Positions 1 through 6,320 of a stretch of DNA of 6,461 nt are shown piece after piece. Made by a program: the position numbers and the translations under genes. The DNA is taken from assembly GCA_003176035.1 (NCBI GenBank), contig PSRL01000068.1:1-6461 (forward strand). Reading direction: 5' to 3'. The notes beneath the pieces are model-generated. The model saw nothing but the letters and a program-made list of their open reading frames with translations, did no database searches and was not told where the DNA came from. Source of the DNA: Verrucomicrobiota bacterium (GTDB lineage: Bacteria; Verrucomicrobiota; Verrucomicrobiia; Chthoniobacterales; Xiphinematobacteraceae). The first letter of the stretch is position 1. Every line of letters starts with the position of its first letter.

Positions 1-1136
1 CCCGAAAACGATTTTCCGGCCCCCCCCGTAGGCAGGACGTGGCTGGGACCTGCCAGAAAGTCGCCGGCAGCCACTGGCGATATTCCACCCAGGAAGATAG
101 CGCCCGAAGTGGTAAGCTGAGTTGCGATTTTTCGGGGGTTGCGGGTCGCAATGGAAACATGCTCGCTTGCAAACTCATTGGCAATTTCGACACACTGTTT
201 CATCGTTTCACATAGGATGAGAGAGGCCTTTTTTAGGGCGGCCAAGAGCTGCGGGGTGCGAGACCGGTTTGCCTGTTGGCCTTTTATAGCTTTTTGAACA
301 GCTTCCAAGAGACGGGAGGAATCCGTGAGCAAAACCGCAATGCTCCCCTGGCCATGTTCAGCCTGAGCCAGCAAGTCCGCAGCAATCCAATCCGGATGAG
401 CCGAAGAATCCGCAATGACCAGGACTTCGCTAGGCCCCGGAAGCAAGTCGACAGCCACTTTTCCAAAGACTTGGCGCTTGGCTTCCACAACGTAGGCGTT
501 GCCGGGACCAAAGATTTTGCGCACCGGAGCAATTGTCTGTGTCCCCAAAGCTAACGCTCCTATTGCTTGAGCCCCGCCTAATCGATAAATCTCCGTTGCG
601 CCGCAAAGCGATAGCGCTGCCAGAAGGACCGGGTTGATTTCGCCATTTGCGTCCCCCGGCGTCGCCGCCACAATTTGCGGCACCCCCGCAGCTTGAGCCA
701 ATGTGCACGTCATCACCGCCGAAGAGACCAAAGGCGCCGTTCCGCCCGGTACGTAGATGCCGACGCGATTAAAGGGATCGAACCGCTCGCCCACTCTCGC
801 CCCCTGGAGGTTCTTCATCTCCCAGCTCTTACGGAGACTCTTTTTTGCAAATTTTGACACGTTGGCACGTGCCGAAAGAAGGGCGCGCTTCACCTTGGGG
901 GAAAGAAGGGAGACGGCTGCGGTCCATTCTGTTTCCCCCACTCGCAGGGAGGCTGGCTTTAATTGCCCACCCCCAAATTTTTTCGTATAATGGATCACCG
1001 CCGCATCGCCCTTGCGTTCGATTTTTTCCAAAATCTCTTCAACGGTGGACCTTACCGCGGGGGCTGGGCGGGGATGACGGACAAAAGTACAGATTGCCTG
1101 TTCAAAACCATGGTCCGTGTATCGCAGGATTTTCAT
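1..1136 (-). CDS. hisD: Histidinol dehydrogenase (partial, 3' end outside window)
   Basis: HisD catalyses the last two steps of histidine synthesis, oxidising L-histidinol via L-histidinal to L-histidine with two NAD+, as a cytoplasmic zinc enzyme. The frame is open from ATG at 1136 to the window edge, giving 378 of the usual ~430 residues. Visible motifs are VGIYVPGGTAPL (125-136), LGGAQAIGALA (187-197), KIFGPGNAYVVEAKRQV (207-223), DLLPGPSEVLVIAD (230-243), QAEHG with zinc ligands Gln258 and His261, FASEH with the catalytic pair Glu325-His326, and AAGDF with zinc ligand Asp359. The last zinc histidine lies beyond the window. The start is fixed by two in-frame TAA codons ending three bases before the ATG. 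No clear Shine-Dalgarno precedes it. A run of eight G (minus strand; 20-27) sits near the conserved HVLPTGG and keeps the frame. The transporter gene lies 104 bases upstream in the same direction, so co-transcription is possible. No other his gene is present. Confidence 0.97.
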   Translation of the reverse strand, partial: MKILRYTDHGFEQAICTFVRHPRPAPAVRSTVEEILEKIERKGDAAVIHYTKKFGGGQLKPASLRVGETEWTAAVSLLSPKVKRALLSARANVSKFAKKSLRKSWEMKNLQGARVGERFDPFNRVGIYVPGGTAPLVSSAVMTCTLAQAAGVPQIVAATPGDANGEINPVLLAALSLCGATEIYRLGGAQAIGALALGTQTIAPVRKIFGPGNAYVVEAKRQVFGKVAVDLLPGPSEVLVIADSSAHPDWIAADLLAQAEHGQGSIAVLLTDSSRLLEAVQKAIKGQQANRSRTPQLLAALKKASLILCETMKQCVEIANEFASEHVSIATRNPRKIATQLTTSGAIFLGGISPVAAGDFLAGPSHVLPTGGAGKSFS

Positions 1137-1230
1137 CTGTTATTAACTGAGGCTACGCAAGGGATGGAACGTGAGGATGCGGGATCATCTTTTTCCCTTT
1201 TCAGGTTTTCTAAGCGCGGGCGGCGTCGGT

Positions 1231-1242
1231 GACAAGCTTGTC
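1231..1242. repeat. Perfect 12-base palindrome at the end of the transporter gene
   Basis: GACAAGCTTGTC is its own reverse complement and overlaps the transporter stop codon (TGA, 1241-1243 on the minus strand). No T-run follows on either strand, so it does not look like an intrinsic terminator. It could be a protein-binding site or chance. Confidence 0.4.
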
Positions 1243-2863
1243 ATTTCTTGTCCTCGTTATTTTCGGTTACTATCCATTCAGCAATTGAGCTGATGTGAGA
1301 ATCGATGCGTTGCAAGGTGTCAACAATATCGAGAAAGGAGAGAGTGGCCCAGAGGCCCTGTTTGTCGGTTTGCCGAAGTCCTTCAAATCTGGTTTGTTTC
1401 GCTCGAAGGCAGATGAGATCCATGCGACTTTTTTCCCGCAAATATTCTTCGGCACGGACGGGATTTCGGTCGGATACCAAAGTAGCTGCAACATCCACCC
1501 GCCTGATGATGGAGCCGAAAAGACGAGCGATGATTTCTGTTTCTTCGGCGCTAAAGTTGATGGGAGAGGAGATTTGTTTCACGATGGCATCGCAGAGCTT
1601 TCCTTCAATAATGTCGGCAGCCATTTTGAGTTCGTTGGAAAAATTGATGAGGGCCAGCTGCCAGCTCTGATTGTAACCACTCAACCCTTCTCCCAGCTGG
1701 CCCAGATAAAACAGAATGTCCTGACTCACTTCATCCACGCGATGGATGGCGGTCTGAACATTCCGTGCCAGGGTAACGTTAGCCGTTTTTTCTGATAACA
1801 CCAGGTGTTGCAGGCCATTACGCACGTCGTCCACCACACGCAAGGATTCTCGGGTGGCATAGGCAAGGGCGATAGCAGGACTTTCCAAGGCTTGGCGGTC
1901 CAGGTATGTCTCCGGCTGGCTTCCCAAAAGGCTGCCTTTTTCGGGATCCGGGACTAACCAGTATTTCACGCCGATAAGGAGCGGTTGCAAGAAGGGCAAA
2001 GCCGCAATGGCCACTATGAGGTTAAATAAGGTATGCCAAATAGGGAGAAGGTGGCTTGTGGGCAAGGAGGCTATTTGGACGGGAATCGCGCCGGATGAAA
2101 ATGCGGGGATGAAAAGAAGCGCCACCGCGCATTTTGCGAGTAGATTAGCAAAGCCCAGTCGGCGGCCTTCTATCGTAGTCCAACAAACGATGAGCGAGGT
2201 CACAGCCAAACCCATGTTTGTGCCCACGACCCAGGGAATAAAATCGGAGGATGGAAGAACTCCGCTTGTTGCGAAACCGACTCCTAGTCCAATGGCTGCG
2301 GTTGAGCTTTGCATGAGCACGGCGAGTATGAGGGCCACCAGCACCAAAAGGGCGGGGTATTGATCGAGAATCATCAGCACAGCTTTGAAATCCCGGTTTG
2401 CACCGATCTGAGCAGCGCCGGTACCAATAAAAAGCATCGCAAGAAAAATGAGTCCCAGCGCAAGCACACACTGGCCTGCTCCCCGGATTTTCTGATTCCT
2501 ACAAAACAAAAAGCCTAATGTGCCAAAAAAGAGGAATATGCCCGAATAGTCCTTTAGATCGAAGGAAATGAGATGAGAAAGGAAGGTGATCCCTATGTTG
2601 CCACCCAGCAGCACCGCCAACATGTTGGTTGCCGGAATAGTGCCCGCTTCCAGCATCTGTGCGGTCAAGATGGATAAGCCGGTGGAGGATGCCGAAAGGG
2701 CACCAGTGGCAGCGCCGGCCAGGATGGACGTGAAGCGATTGTCTGTCCACCGCCTCAACCAATCAATGAAATGCCCGCCCAAAAATCGATCCAAGCCTTT
2801 TCGCAAGAATCGGACCCCCAGGATGATCAAGGCAACGCCTGCACCAAGATTGATCAGGATCAT
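1241..2863 (-). CDS. Na+/phosphate cotransporter family protein with PhoU-like C-terminal domain
   Basis: This is probably an inner-membrane protein of the bacterial NptA/YjbB type (Na_Pi_cotrans family), coupling phosphate movement to sodium. Counting from the ATG at 2863 it has 540 residues. The first ~310 are strongly hydrophobic and contain the family's inverted duplication. Repeat one has SASSTG (57-62) and GGNIG (87-91); repeat two has QSST (185-188) and GTNMG (214-218). The family normally has QSS in both halves, so the first glutamine is replaced by alanine here. Residues ~325-535 are soluble and helical (ATRESLRVVDDVRNGLQHLV and onward), as in the PhoU-like tail that regulates such transporters. 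The upstream ATG at 2923 would add 20 residues. I prefer 2863 because AGGA lies 10 bases before it and the first membrane segment begins at once, whereas 2923 has only pyrimidine-rich sequence before it. Substrate and transport direction are inferred from the family. Confidence 0.88.
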   Translation of the reverse strand: MILINLGAGVALIILGVRFLRKGLDRFLGGHFIDWLRRWTDNRFTSILAGAATGALSASSTGLSILTAQMLEAGTIPATNMLAVLLGGNIGITFLSHLISFDLKDYSGIFLFFGTLGFLFCRNQKIRGAGQCVLALGLIFLAMLFIGTGAAQIGANRDFKAVLMILDQYPALLVLVALILAVLMQSSTAAIGLGVGFATSGVLPSSDFIPWVVGTNMGLAVTSLIVCWTTIEGRRLGFANLLAKCAVALLFIPAFSSGAIPVQIASLPTSHLLPIWHTLFNLIVAIAALPFLQPLLIGVKYWLVPDPEKGSLLGSQPETYLDRQALESPAIALAYATRESLRVVDDVRNGLQHLVLSEKTANVTLARNVQTAIHRVDEVSQDILFYLGQLGEGLSGYNQSWQLALINFSNELKMAADIIEGKLCDAIVKQISSPINFSAEETEIIARLFGSIIRRVDVAATLVSDRNPVRAEEYLREKSRMDLICLRAKQTRFEGLRQTDKQGLWATLSFLDIVDTLQRIDSHISSIAEWIVTENNEDKK

Positions 2864-2873
2864 ATGAAAACTT

Positions 2874-2877
2874 TCCT
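2874..2877 (-). promoter_or_regulatory. Candidate Shine-Dalgarno for the transporter
   Basis: AGGA on the minus strand sits 10 bases before the ATG at 2863. It is one of the few Shine-Dalgarno-like sites in the window and supports 2863 over the in-frame ATG at 2923. Confidence 0.4.
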
Positions 2878-3074
2878 GATGTGTTTTAATTCGGAGCTTT
2901 AGCACCAGTCCACCGAATTTCATCAGGAAAAGGGAGGAACACCGGAAAAACGTCGGTCAATACGGGCCTGAGAAAACGGCCAGGGGCCAAGTCCATCAAA
3001 TCCGATATCTTTTGTTTTATGGGTATTTCGCTATGGCATCTCACTTTCTCTCCGATATGTGATACCCTACTCAT

Positions 3075-3647
3075 ATGGCGGGACCGATAGGCGCATCAGG
3101 AGGAGGAGCAGCAGCACGGCTCGGGGAAATCAGCCGGCTGCCAGAGAATCACCAATCAAATTCACAGAACTTTTTAGGAAGGATGCGGGTGGCTTCTTCA
3201 GCAATCCGGCGGGTTTTCAATTCTTCCATAATGGAAAACGTCGGTTTAACTTTGCAGCAGCTCAGTGGCACCGCGACAAGAGAGAGCCCTCCTCGGCCCG
3301 TAAAGTGGGCGACAAGCTTAGGTAAGGTTGATCACCCGAAGACGAAAAATTTCCTTAAAGGAACCGATGAGTTACGATATCTCAAAGATACGGATCAGGA
3401 AAAATTCAAAACGGCTCTGTCTAAAAATTACTTACGTTTAATGCGCGAAATAGGGCATCATTACGAAAACACCACATTAAGCAACCGCGATAGCACAAAT
3501 CTCAAGGAAGCAGCCCAGTTTCTCCACGAACAGAGGGGGGAATTCGAAAAATTGCAAAGGGGGGAGCTTGACGCAGACATAGCAGAGCACGAAGAGGAGT
3601 TGTCGCAGATAAATAGCAGAGCGCAAAGAGAGCTGTCGCAGACATAG
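3075..3647 (+). CDS. Orphan protein with charged helical C-terminus, truncated inside a repeat array
   Basis: I do not recognise this 190-residue protein. There is no signal peptide or membrane segment. The N-terminus is rich in Gly, Ala and Ser (MAGPIGASGGGAAARLGE). Residues 90-160 look helical and charged. Residues 155-190 form Glu/Arg/Gln-rich repeats of about 11 residues (ADIAEHEEELSQ, then INSRAQRELSQ), which suggests a coiled coil. The frame ends at TAG (3645-3647) inside the third copy of the tandem repeat that encodes this tail. The frame displaced by -1 is open from 3617 to TAA at 3755-3757 and reads DIAERKEELSQINPLKI in its last copy. The gene may therefore once have been ~227 residues, now shortened by slippage. 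The start is uncertain: 3075 lacks a Shine-Dalgarno, and the in-frame ATG at 3183 directly follows AGGAAGG. It converges on the GH3 gene and diverges from the transporter. The N-terminus could suit a secreted substrate, but that is speculative. Confidence 0.6.
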   Translation: MAGPIGASGGGAAARLGEISRLPENHQSNSQNFLGRMRVASSAIRRVFNSSIMENVGLTLQQLSGTATRESPPRPVKWATSLGKVDHPKTKNFLKGTDELRYLKDTDQEKFKTALSKNYLRLMREIGHHYENTTLSNRDSTNLKEAAQFLHEQRGEFEKLQRGELDADIAEHEEELSQINSRAQRELSQT

Positions 3648-3738
3648 CAGAGCGCAAAGAGAGCTGTCGCAGACATAGCAGAGCGCAAAGAGGAGTTGTC
3701 GCAGACATAGCAGAGCGCAAAGAGGAGCTGTCGCAGAT
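3572..3738 (+). repeat. Tandem array of ~32-base units, five copies plus a partial sixth
   Basis: Units begin with CGCAGA at 3572, 3604, 3637, 3668 and 3700, followed by a partial copy at 3732-3738. Their lengths are 32, 33, 31, 32 and 32 bases. Copies 4 and 5 differ at one base. Copy 1 differs from copy 4 at two. Copies 2 and 3 share a one-base deletion (AAAGAGAGC against AAAGAGGAGC), and copy 2 has an inserted stretch (ATAAATAG against ACATAG). A degenerate relative lies just before the array (GCAAAGG...GAGCTTGACGCAGAC, about 3554-3578). Divergence falls from 5' to 3', as expected for replication slippage growing the 3' end. Read in the best frame a unit encodes DIAERKEELSQ, yet an exact 32-base copy pushes the next into the CAG-ACA-TAG stop. 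There are no unique spacers, so this is not CRISPR. Confidence 0.95.
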
Positions 3739-3753
3739 CAATCCCCTAAAGAT

Positions 3754-4866
3754 TTAATAGATTTCCACAGGAGATCGCTTACCGCTTTCCGGACTCCTTT
3801 CCCGAGCGCGCGCTTCGCCAAGTACCTCCACCCGCAATTGCCACACTTCGGCATTGAGTTCAGCAAAGGCAGCTTCGGAAAATTCCGCAGGCGGAGAAAA
3901 TTTGCTTTTAAACGCAGCCACCCGACCCAGGGCTTCATCGATAAGAGGCGCTGGCATTTGTTCAAATGTTTTGATCGCGTCTCCGGCTAGTTCGGTACGG
4001 TGGCAAATCATCAGGAGGTCATTCCCAGCTTCGATGCCCATACGCATCGTCTGTTCAAAGCCATAGTGATTCAGGATGGCTCCCATATCCAGGTCATCAG
4101 TCATCACTAATCCTTGAAATCCCATCTTCTCGCGCAGCAATCCCCGGACAATTGCGGGGGAAAGGGAAGCGGGCTGTCCGGAGGGGTCCAATTCGGAAAA
4201 GGCAATGTGCCCGATCATCATGCTATCCACATGCGGAATAAAATGGTGAAAAACCGCAAGTTCGTGGCGTTCCAACTCCCCCCGAGAACGGGTAAGGACT
4301 GGCAGCTCATGGTGGGGATCGTTAGCAGCCGAGGAGTAGCCGGGAAAATGTTTCCCGCAGCTGAGAACGCCGGCACAGCGCATGGCATCGTTAAAGAGCG
4401 TCGCATTCCGGATAACTTGTTCCGCAGTGGTCCCATAGCAGCGGCCAAATAGGGAGTTGTCCGCGTTGTCATCAAAGGAAATGTCGAGCACAGGACAAAG
4501 GTCGAGATTAAAACCAAATAATCGCAGCAAGCGCCCAGTCAGATCGCCATGGCGACGGATCAGTTGCGCATCCCCTTTTTCACGGAGCTGCTGCGCATTT
4601 GGAGGCTCATTGCCAATTGCTTTTAAACGCGAAACACGCCCCCCCTCCTGGTCAAGGGTGAAAATGGGCTCAATTTCACTCAAATCACGCAAATCATCCA
4701 ATAGCTTCCTCAACTGAGAAGGCGATTGAATATTCCTGGTAAAGATAATGTAACCTCCCGCCTGGATTTTGCGAAGAAATCCCCTTGTCTGCGCATCCAG
4801 TTCAGGACCGGGAATCCCAATCAAAAGAAGTTGACCAAGGTTTGAGCTCATGTGCCTAACATTCAT
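3754..4866 (-). CDS. nagZ: Glycoside hydrolase family 3 beta-N-acetylhexosaminidase (NagZ-like)
   Basis: This is a GH3 enzyme of the NagZ type, which removes N-acetylglucosamine from cell-wall fragments in peptidoglycan recycling. It has 370 residues, close to the ~340 of single-domain NagZ. There is no signal peptide, which fits a cytoplasmic site. Motifs in order are GGYIIFTRNI (37-46), LDQEGGRVSRL (71-81) with a sugar-binding Asp72, GRCYG (141-145) where the family usually has RSFG, KHFPG (172-176), the catalytic Asp183-x-His185 pair, MIGHIAF (217-223), and VMTDDLDMGAI (254-264) with Asp257 as expected nucleophile. The usual KHFPGHG...DSH is here KHFPGYS...DPH with spacing kept, so activity is plausible though specificity may differ. 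An in-frame ATG at 4851 is an alternative start; neither start has a good Shine-Dalgarno. The gene converges on the repeat array and its stop codon overlaps the array's outermost open frame. It diverges from the orphan at 5102. Confidence 0.9.
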   Translation of the reverse strand: MNVRHMSSNLGQLLLIGIPGPELDAQTRGFLRKIQAGGYIIFTRNIQSPSQLRKLLDDLRDLSEIEPIFTLDQEGGRVSRLKAIGNEPPNAQQLREKGDAQLIRRHGDLTGRLLRLFGFNLDLCPVLDISFDDNADNSLFGRCYGTTAEQVIRNATLFNDAMRCAGVLSCGKHFPGYSSAANDPHHELPVLTRSRGELERHELAVFHHFIPHVDSMMIGHIAFSELDPSGQPASLSPAIVRGLLREKMGFQGLVMTDDLDMGAILNHYGFEQTMRMGIEAGNDLLMICHRTELAGDAIKTFEQMPAPLIDEALGRVAAFKSKFSPPAEFSEAAFAELNAEVWQLRVEVLGEARARERSPESGKRSPVEIY

Positions 4867-5101
4867 CTTCTTGGGAAATTTGTCCAGGAAAGTTATTCCC
4901 TCAAATCCAGCCTTTTTACAATATGCCCGGCAATCTCTATCGCCGAACTTAGGGATGTTATACCTACGCTCGGATAGTGACCCATACTACCAACGACTGT
5001 GCATTTATTACTGATACAAATTATTTGTGATTTTAAAGGCACTACTTAGATTTCGAACTGCAAACTTTTACTAGCTTTGCAAAATCATTTATTTATTATT
5101 T
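4867..5101. other. AT-rich divergent intergenic region
   Basis: This gap separates two divergent genes and should hold promoters for both. I find no convincing -35/-10 pair on either strand. The last ~100 bases before 5102 are very AT-rich and end in CATTTATTTATTATTT directly before the ATG, with no Shine-Dalgarno. An inverted repeat lies at 5016-5028. Confidence 0.5.
5016..5028. promoter_or_regulatory. Candidate operator: ACAAAT-T-ATTTGT inverted repeat
   Basis: This perfect 6+1+6 inverted repeat lies 73 bases before the orphan gene at 5102, within the shared divergent region. Its size and symmetry fit a dimeric regulator site, but AT-rich DNA yields such palindromes by chance, so the call is weak. 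Confidence 0.25.
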
Positions 5102-6043
5102 ATGTCTAATAATATTAGCACTAACACTGGACTATCGAATCCGGAATATCTCAAACTAGCAGCTCAACTGCTAGCTCCCGACCCAAAGCAAGAATCCTAT
5201 CGTGAGGATATTCCATCGCCGGAACTCACACCCCTAACACAGCCCAATAAATCTAATGAAAAAAAGCGCGCACTAAATCAACTGTATGCTAAATCCCAAT
5301 CTGAGGGAGATAAATTTTCGAAGCTCCTCCGTGGAGTAAAGTCATTTACTAAACCAGAAACAATCACCCTGCTTTCAGACCCTCCTCAACCTCCTCCAAA
5401 GAAGGATAATGAGTACCCTTACCTCACTGACCAAGATAAACAAACGATACATGACAACGTTCCAAGTGATCCCTCAGCATGCGGTAAGTTTGGCTCACAA
5501 GAAGCTCTTGAAAAAGCAATGGATGAAAAATTCAATGAGGCTAAAAAGGAGGCTGCATTATTACTTGGAAAAGATCCAGCTGATATAAAGATCAGCAGTT
5601 TCGCAGCCTATGAAGTGTTTACCGATTTAGTGACGGAACAGCCAAATGACAATCCCGCACAATTTGATGCACTGAGAAATATAATAAAAGATAATACCAA
5701 GCTGAGCCCAGAAGAAGATACATATCTTCATACACAAAAACAAATGTATTATCCTCCATTCTATAAAGATGGAGATCGGTATGGAACTTCTAATGACATT
5801 TTAGACAACTTAGTTAGAATAATAGATAATAAAAATGGCAGCCATATGTCAAATTCTGACATTGACCGTTTATGGTCAATATATTCGCAATATGTGGATG
5901 CCCACCCTTCCACATTCCAAGTGTTCAACCATGCTCAGTGGTGCGGCGGCGAGGACCAATATGGAGTTAAATTATCTGCGCAAGATTATCAAAACATCAT
6001 TGCTCAATTTATGGGAAATACAAAGTCCAATGGACCTGCTTAA
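5102..6043 (+). CDS. Orphan AT-rich gene, soluble 313-residue protein of unknown function
   Basis: I do not recognise a family. The frame is long, ends in tandem TAA TAA (6041-6046), and its composition looks like real protein. No signal peptide or membrane segment is seen. The N-terminus (MSNNISTNTGLSNPE) is rich in Ser, Asn and Thr. Residues 25-105 look disordered and end in a proline stretch (DPPQPPPKKD, 93-102). Residues ~106-305 look folded and mainly helical: a charged helix at 131-155, SSFAAYEVFTDLV (165-177), an aromatic patch YYPPFYKDGDRYG (216-228), IDRLWSIYSQYVDAHP (254-269) and a Trp-Cys-rich turn QWCGGEDQYG (279-288). There are only two cysteines (127, 281). GC is far below hisD (32-35% in sampled lines against 65%), which suggests a different origin. 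A disordered polar N-terminus before a folded body is common in secreted effectors, but no secretion gene is nearby, so that stays a guess. No Shine-Dalgarno precedes the ATG. Confidence 0.8.
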   Translation: MSNNISTNTGLSNPEYLKLAAQLLAPDPKQESYREDIPSPELTPLTQPNKSNEKKRALNQLYAKSQSEGDKFSKLLRGVKSFTKPETITLLSDPPQPPPKKDNEYPYLTDQDKQTIHDNVPSDPSACGKFGSQEALEKAMDEKFNEAKKEAALLLGKDPADIKISSFAAYEVFTDLVTEQPNDNPAQFDALRNIIKDNTKLSPEEDTYLHTQKQMYYPPFYKDGDRYGTSNDILDNLVRIIDNKNGSHMSNSDIDRLWSIYSQYVDAHPSTFQVFNHAQWCGGEDQYGVKLSAQDYQNIIAQFMGNTKSNGPA

Positions 6044-6063
6044 TAAATGCAGCTCTAAAATGT

Positions 6064-6080
6064 AGAGGGCGGTGACCTCT
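6064..6080 (+). terminator. Weak hairpin after the orphan gene, possible terminator
   Basis: AGAGG (6064-6068) pairs with CCTCT (6076-6080) around a seven-base loop, 20 bases after the stop codon. No T-run follows, so it does not meet the usual standard for an intrinsic terminator. Confidence 0.15.
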
Positions 6081-6132
6081 CCGGAAATAAGAGCCCGTCT
6101 AAAAAATGGTGAATAGCGGCTCGATCCGAGAT

Positions 6133-6208
6133 TGCTGCGTAGGCCGGCGTTACTGAGTGAGTCGTGTAGGTAGATACACTGCTTCCTTCGTGCTCTGCCT
6201 ACGCAGCA
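6133..6208. repeat. 12-base inverted repeat flanking a 52-base centre
   Basis: TGCTGCGTAGGC (6133-6144) is matched perfectly by GCCTACGCAGCA (6197-6208). The centre contains a second small stem, GTGTA (6164-6168) with TACAC (6175-6179). The arms are GC-rich compared with the preceding gene. This could be the stem of a structured RNA or the arms of a small interspersed repeat. Confidence 0.6.
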
Positions 6209-6281
6209 TGCATGTTGCCAAGGGGTTGCGGTTATTTCAAGCCTTGTGACAAGATATTGCCCATAAAAGAGTGTGCATTTG

Positions 6282-6320
6282 AGCGAAATGTTATAGCCTT
6301 TCGCTGTAGAGAGCGCAGGC
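6282..6320 (+). promoter_or_regulatory. Two competing hairpins in the nadD leader
   Basis: AGCGAAA (6282-6288) pairs perfectly with TTTCGCT (6299-6305). The same CGCT (6302-6305) can instead pair with AGCG (6312-6315), extended by GCCT (6296-6299) with AGGC (6317-6320). The two folds share bases and cannot form together. The downstream fold ends 24 bases before the nadD ATG, and GGGGAG (6322-6327) follows it. A regulatory role is inferred. Confidence 0.3.

Noticed and set aside
276..1232. Several short plus-strand and minus-strand frames over the hisD region
   Set aside because: All are shadows of the continuous HisD frame, which matches the family throughout.
1189..1242. Intrinsic terminator between the transporter and hisD
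   Set aside because: The palindrome at the stop codon has no usable loop and no T-run follows it on the minus strand.
1295..1795. Plus-strand 166-residue frame
   Set aside because: It lies antisense within the PhoU-like part of the transporter gene, which has clear family motifs.
3001..3058. Direct repeat TCCGATAT spaced 50 bases apart in the divergent gap
   Set aside because: Only two eight-base copies are present, with no symmetry or link to a promoter that I can identify; chance is likely enough.
2886..3074. Minus-strand 62-residue frame before the transporter
   Set aside because: It overlaps the proposed transporter leader, has no motif and no Shine-Dalgarno.
3059..3325. Plus-strand 88-residue frame overlapping the first orphan
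   Set aside because: It is shorter, Arg-rich and low in sense compared with the overlapping 190-residue frame, which continues into a helical protein.
3572..3738. CRISPR array
   Set aside because: The units of about 32 bases abut directly with no unique spacers and derive from a coding repeat.
3461..3741. Minus-strand cysteine- and serine-rich frames across the repeat array
   Set aside because: They arise from the repeat's lack of stops on that strand, lack sensible starts and composition, and overlap the better plus-strand frame.
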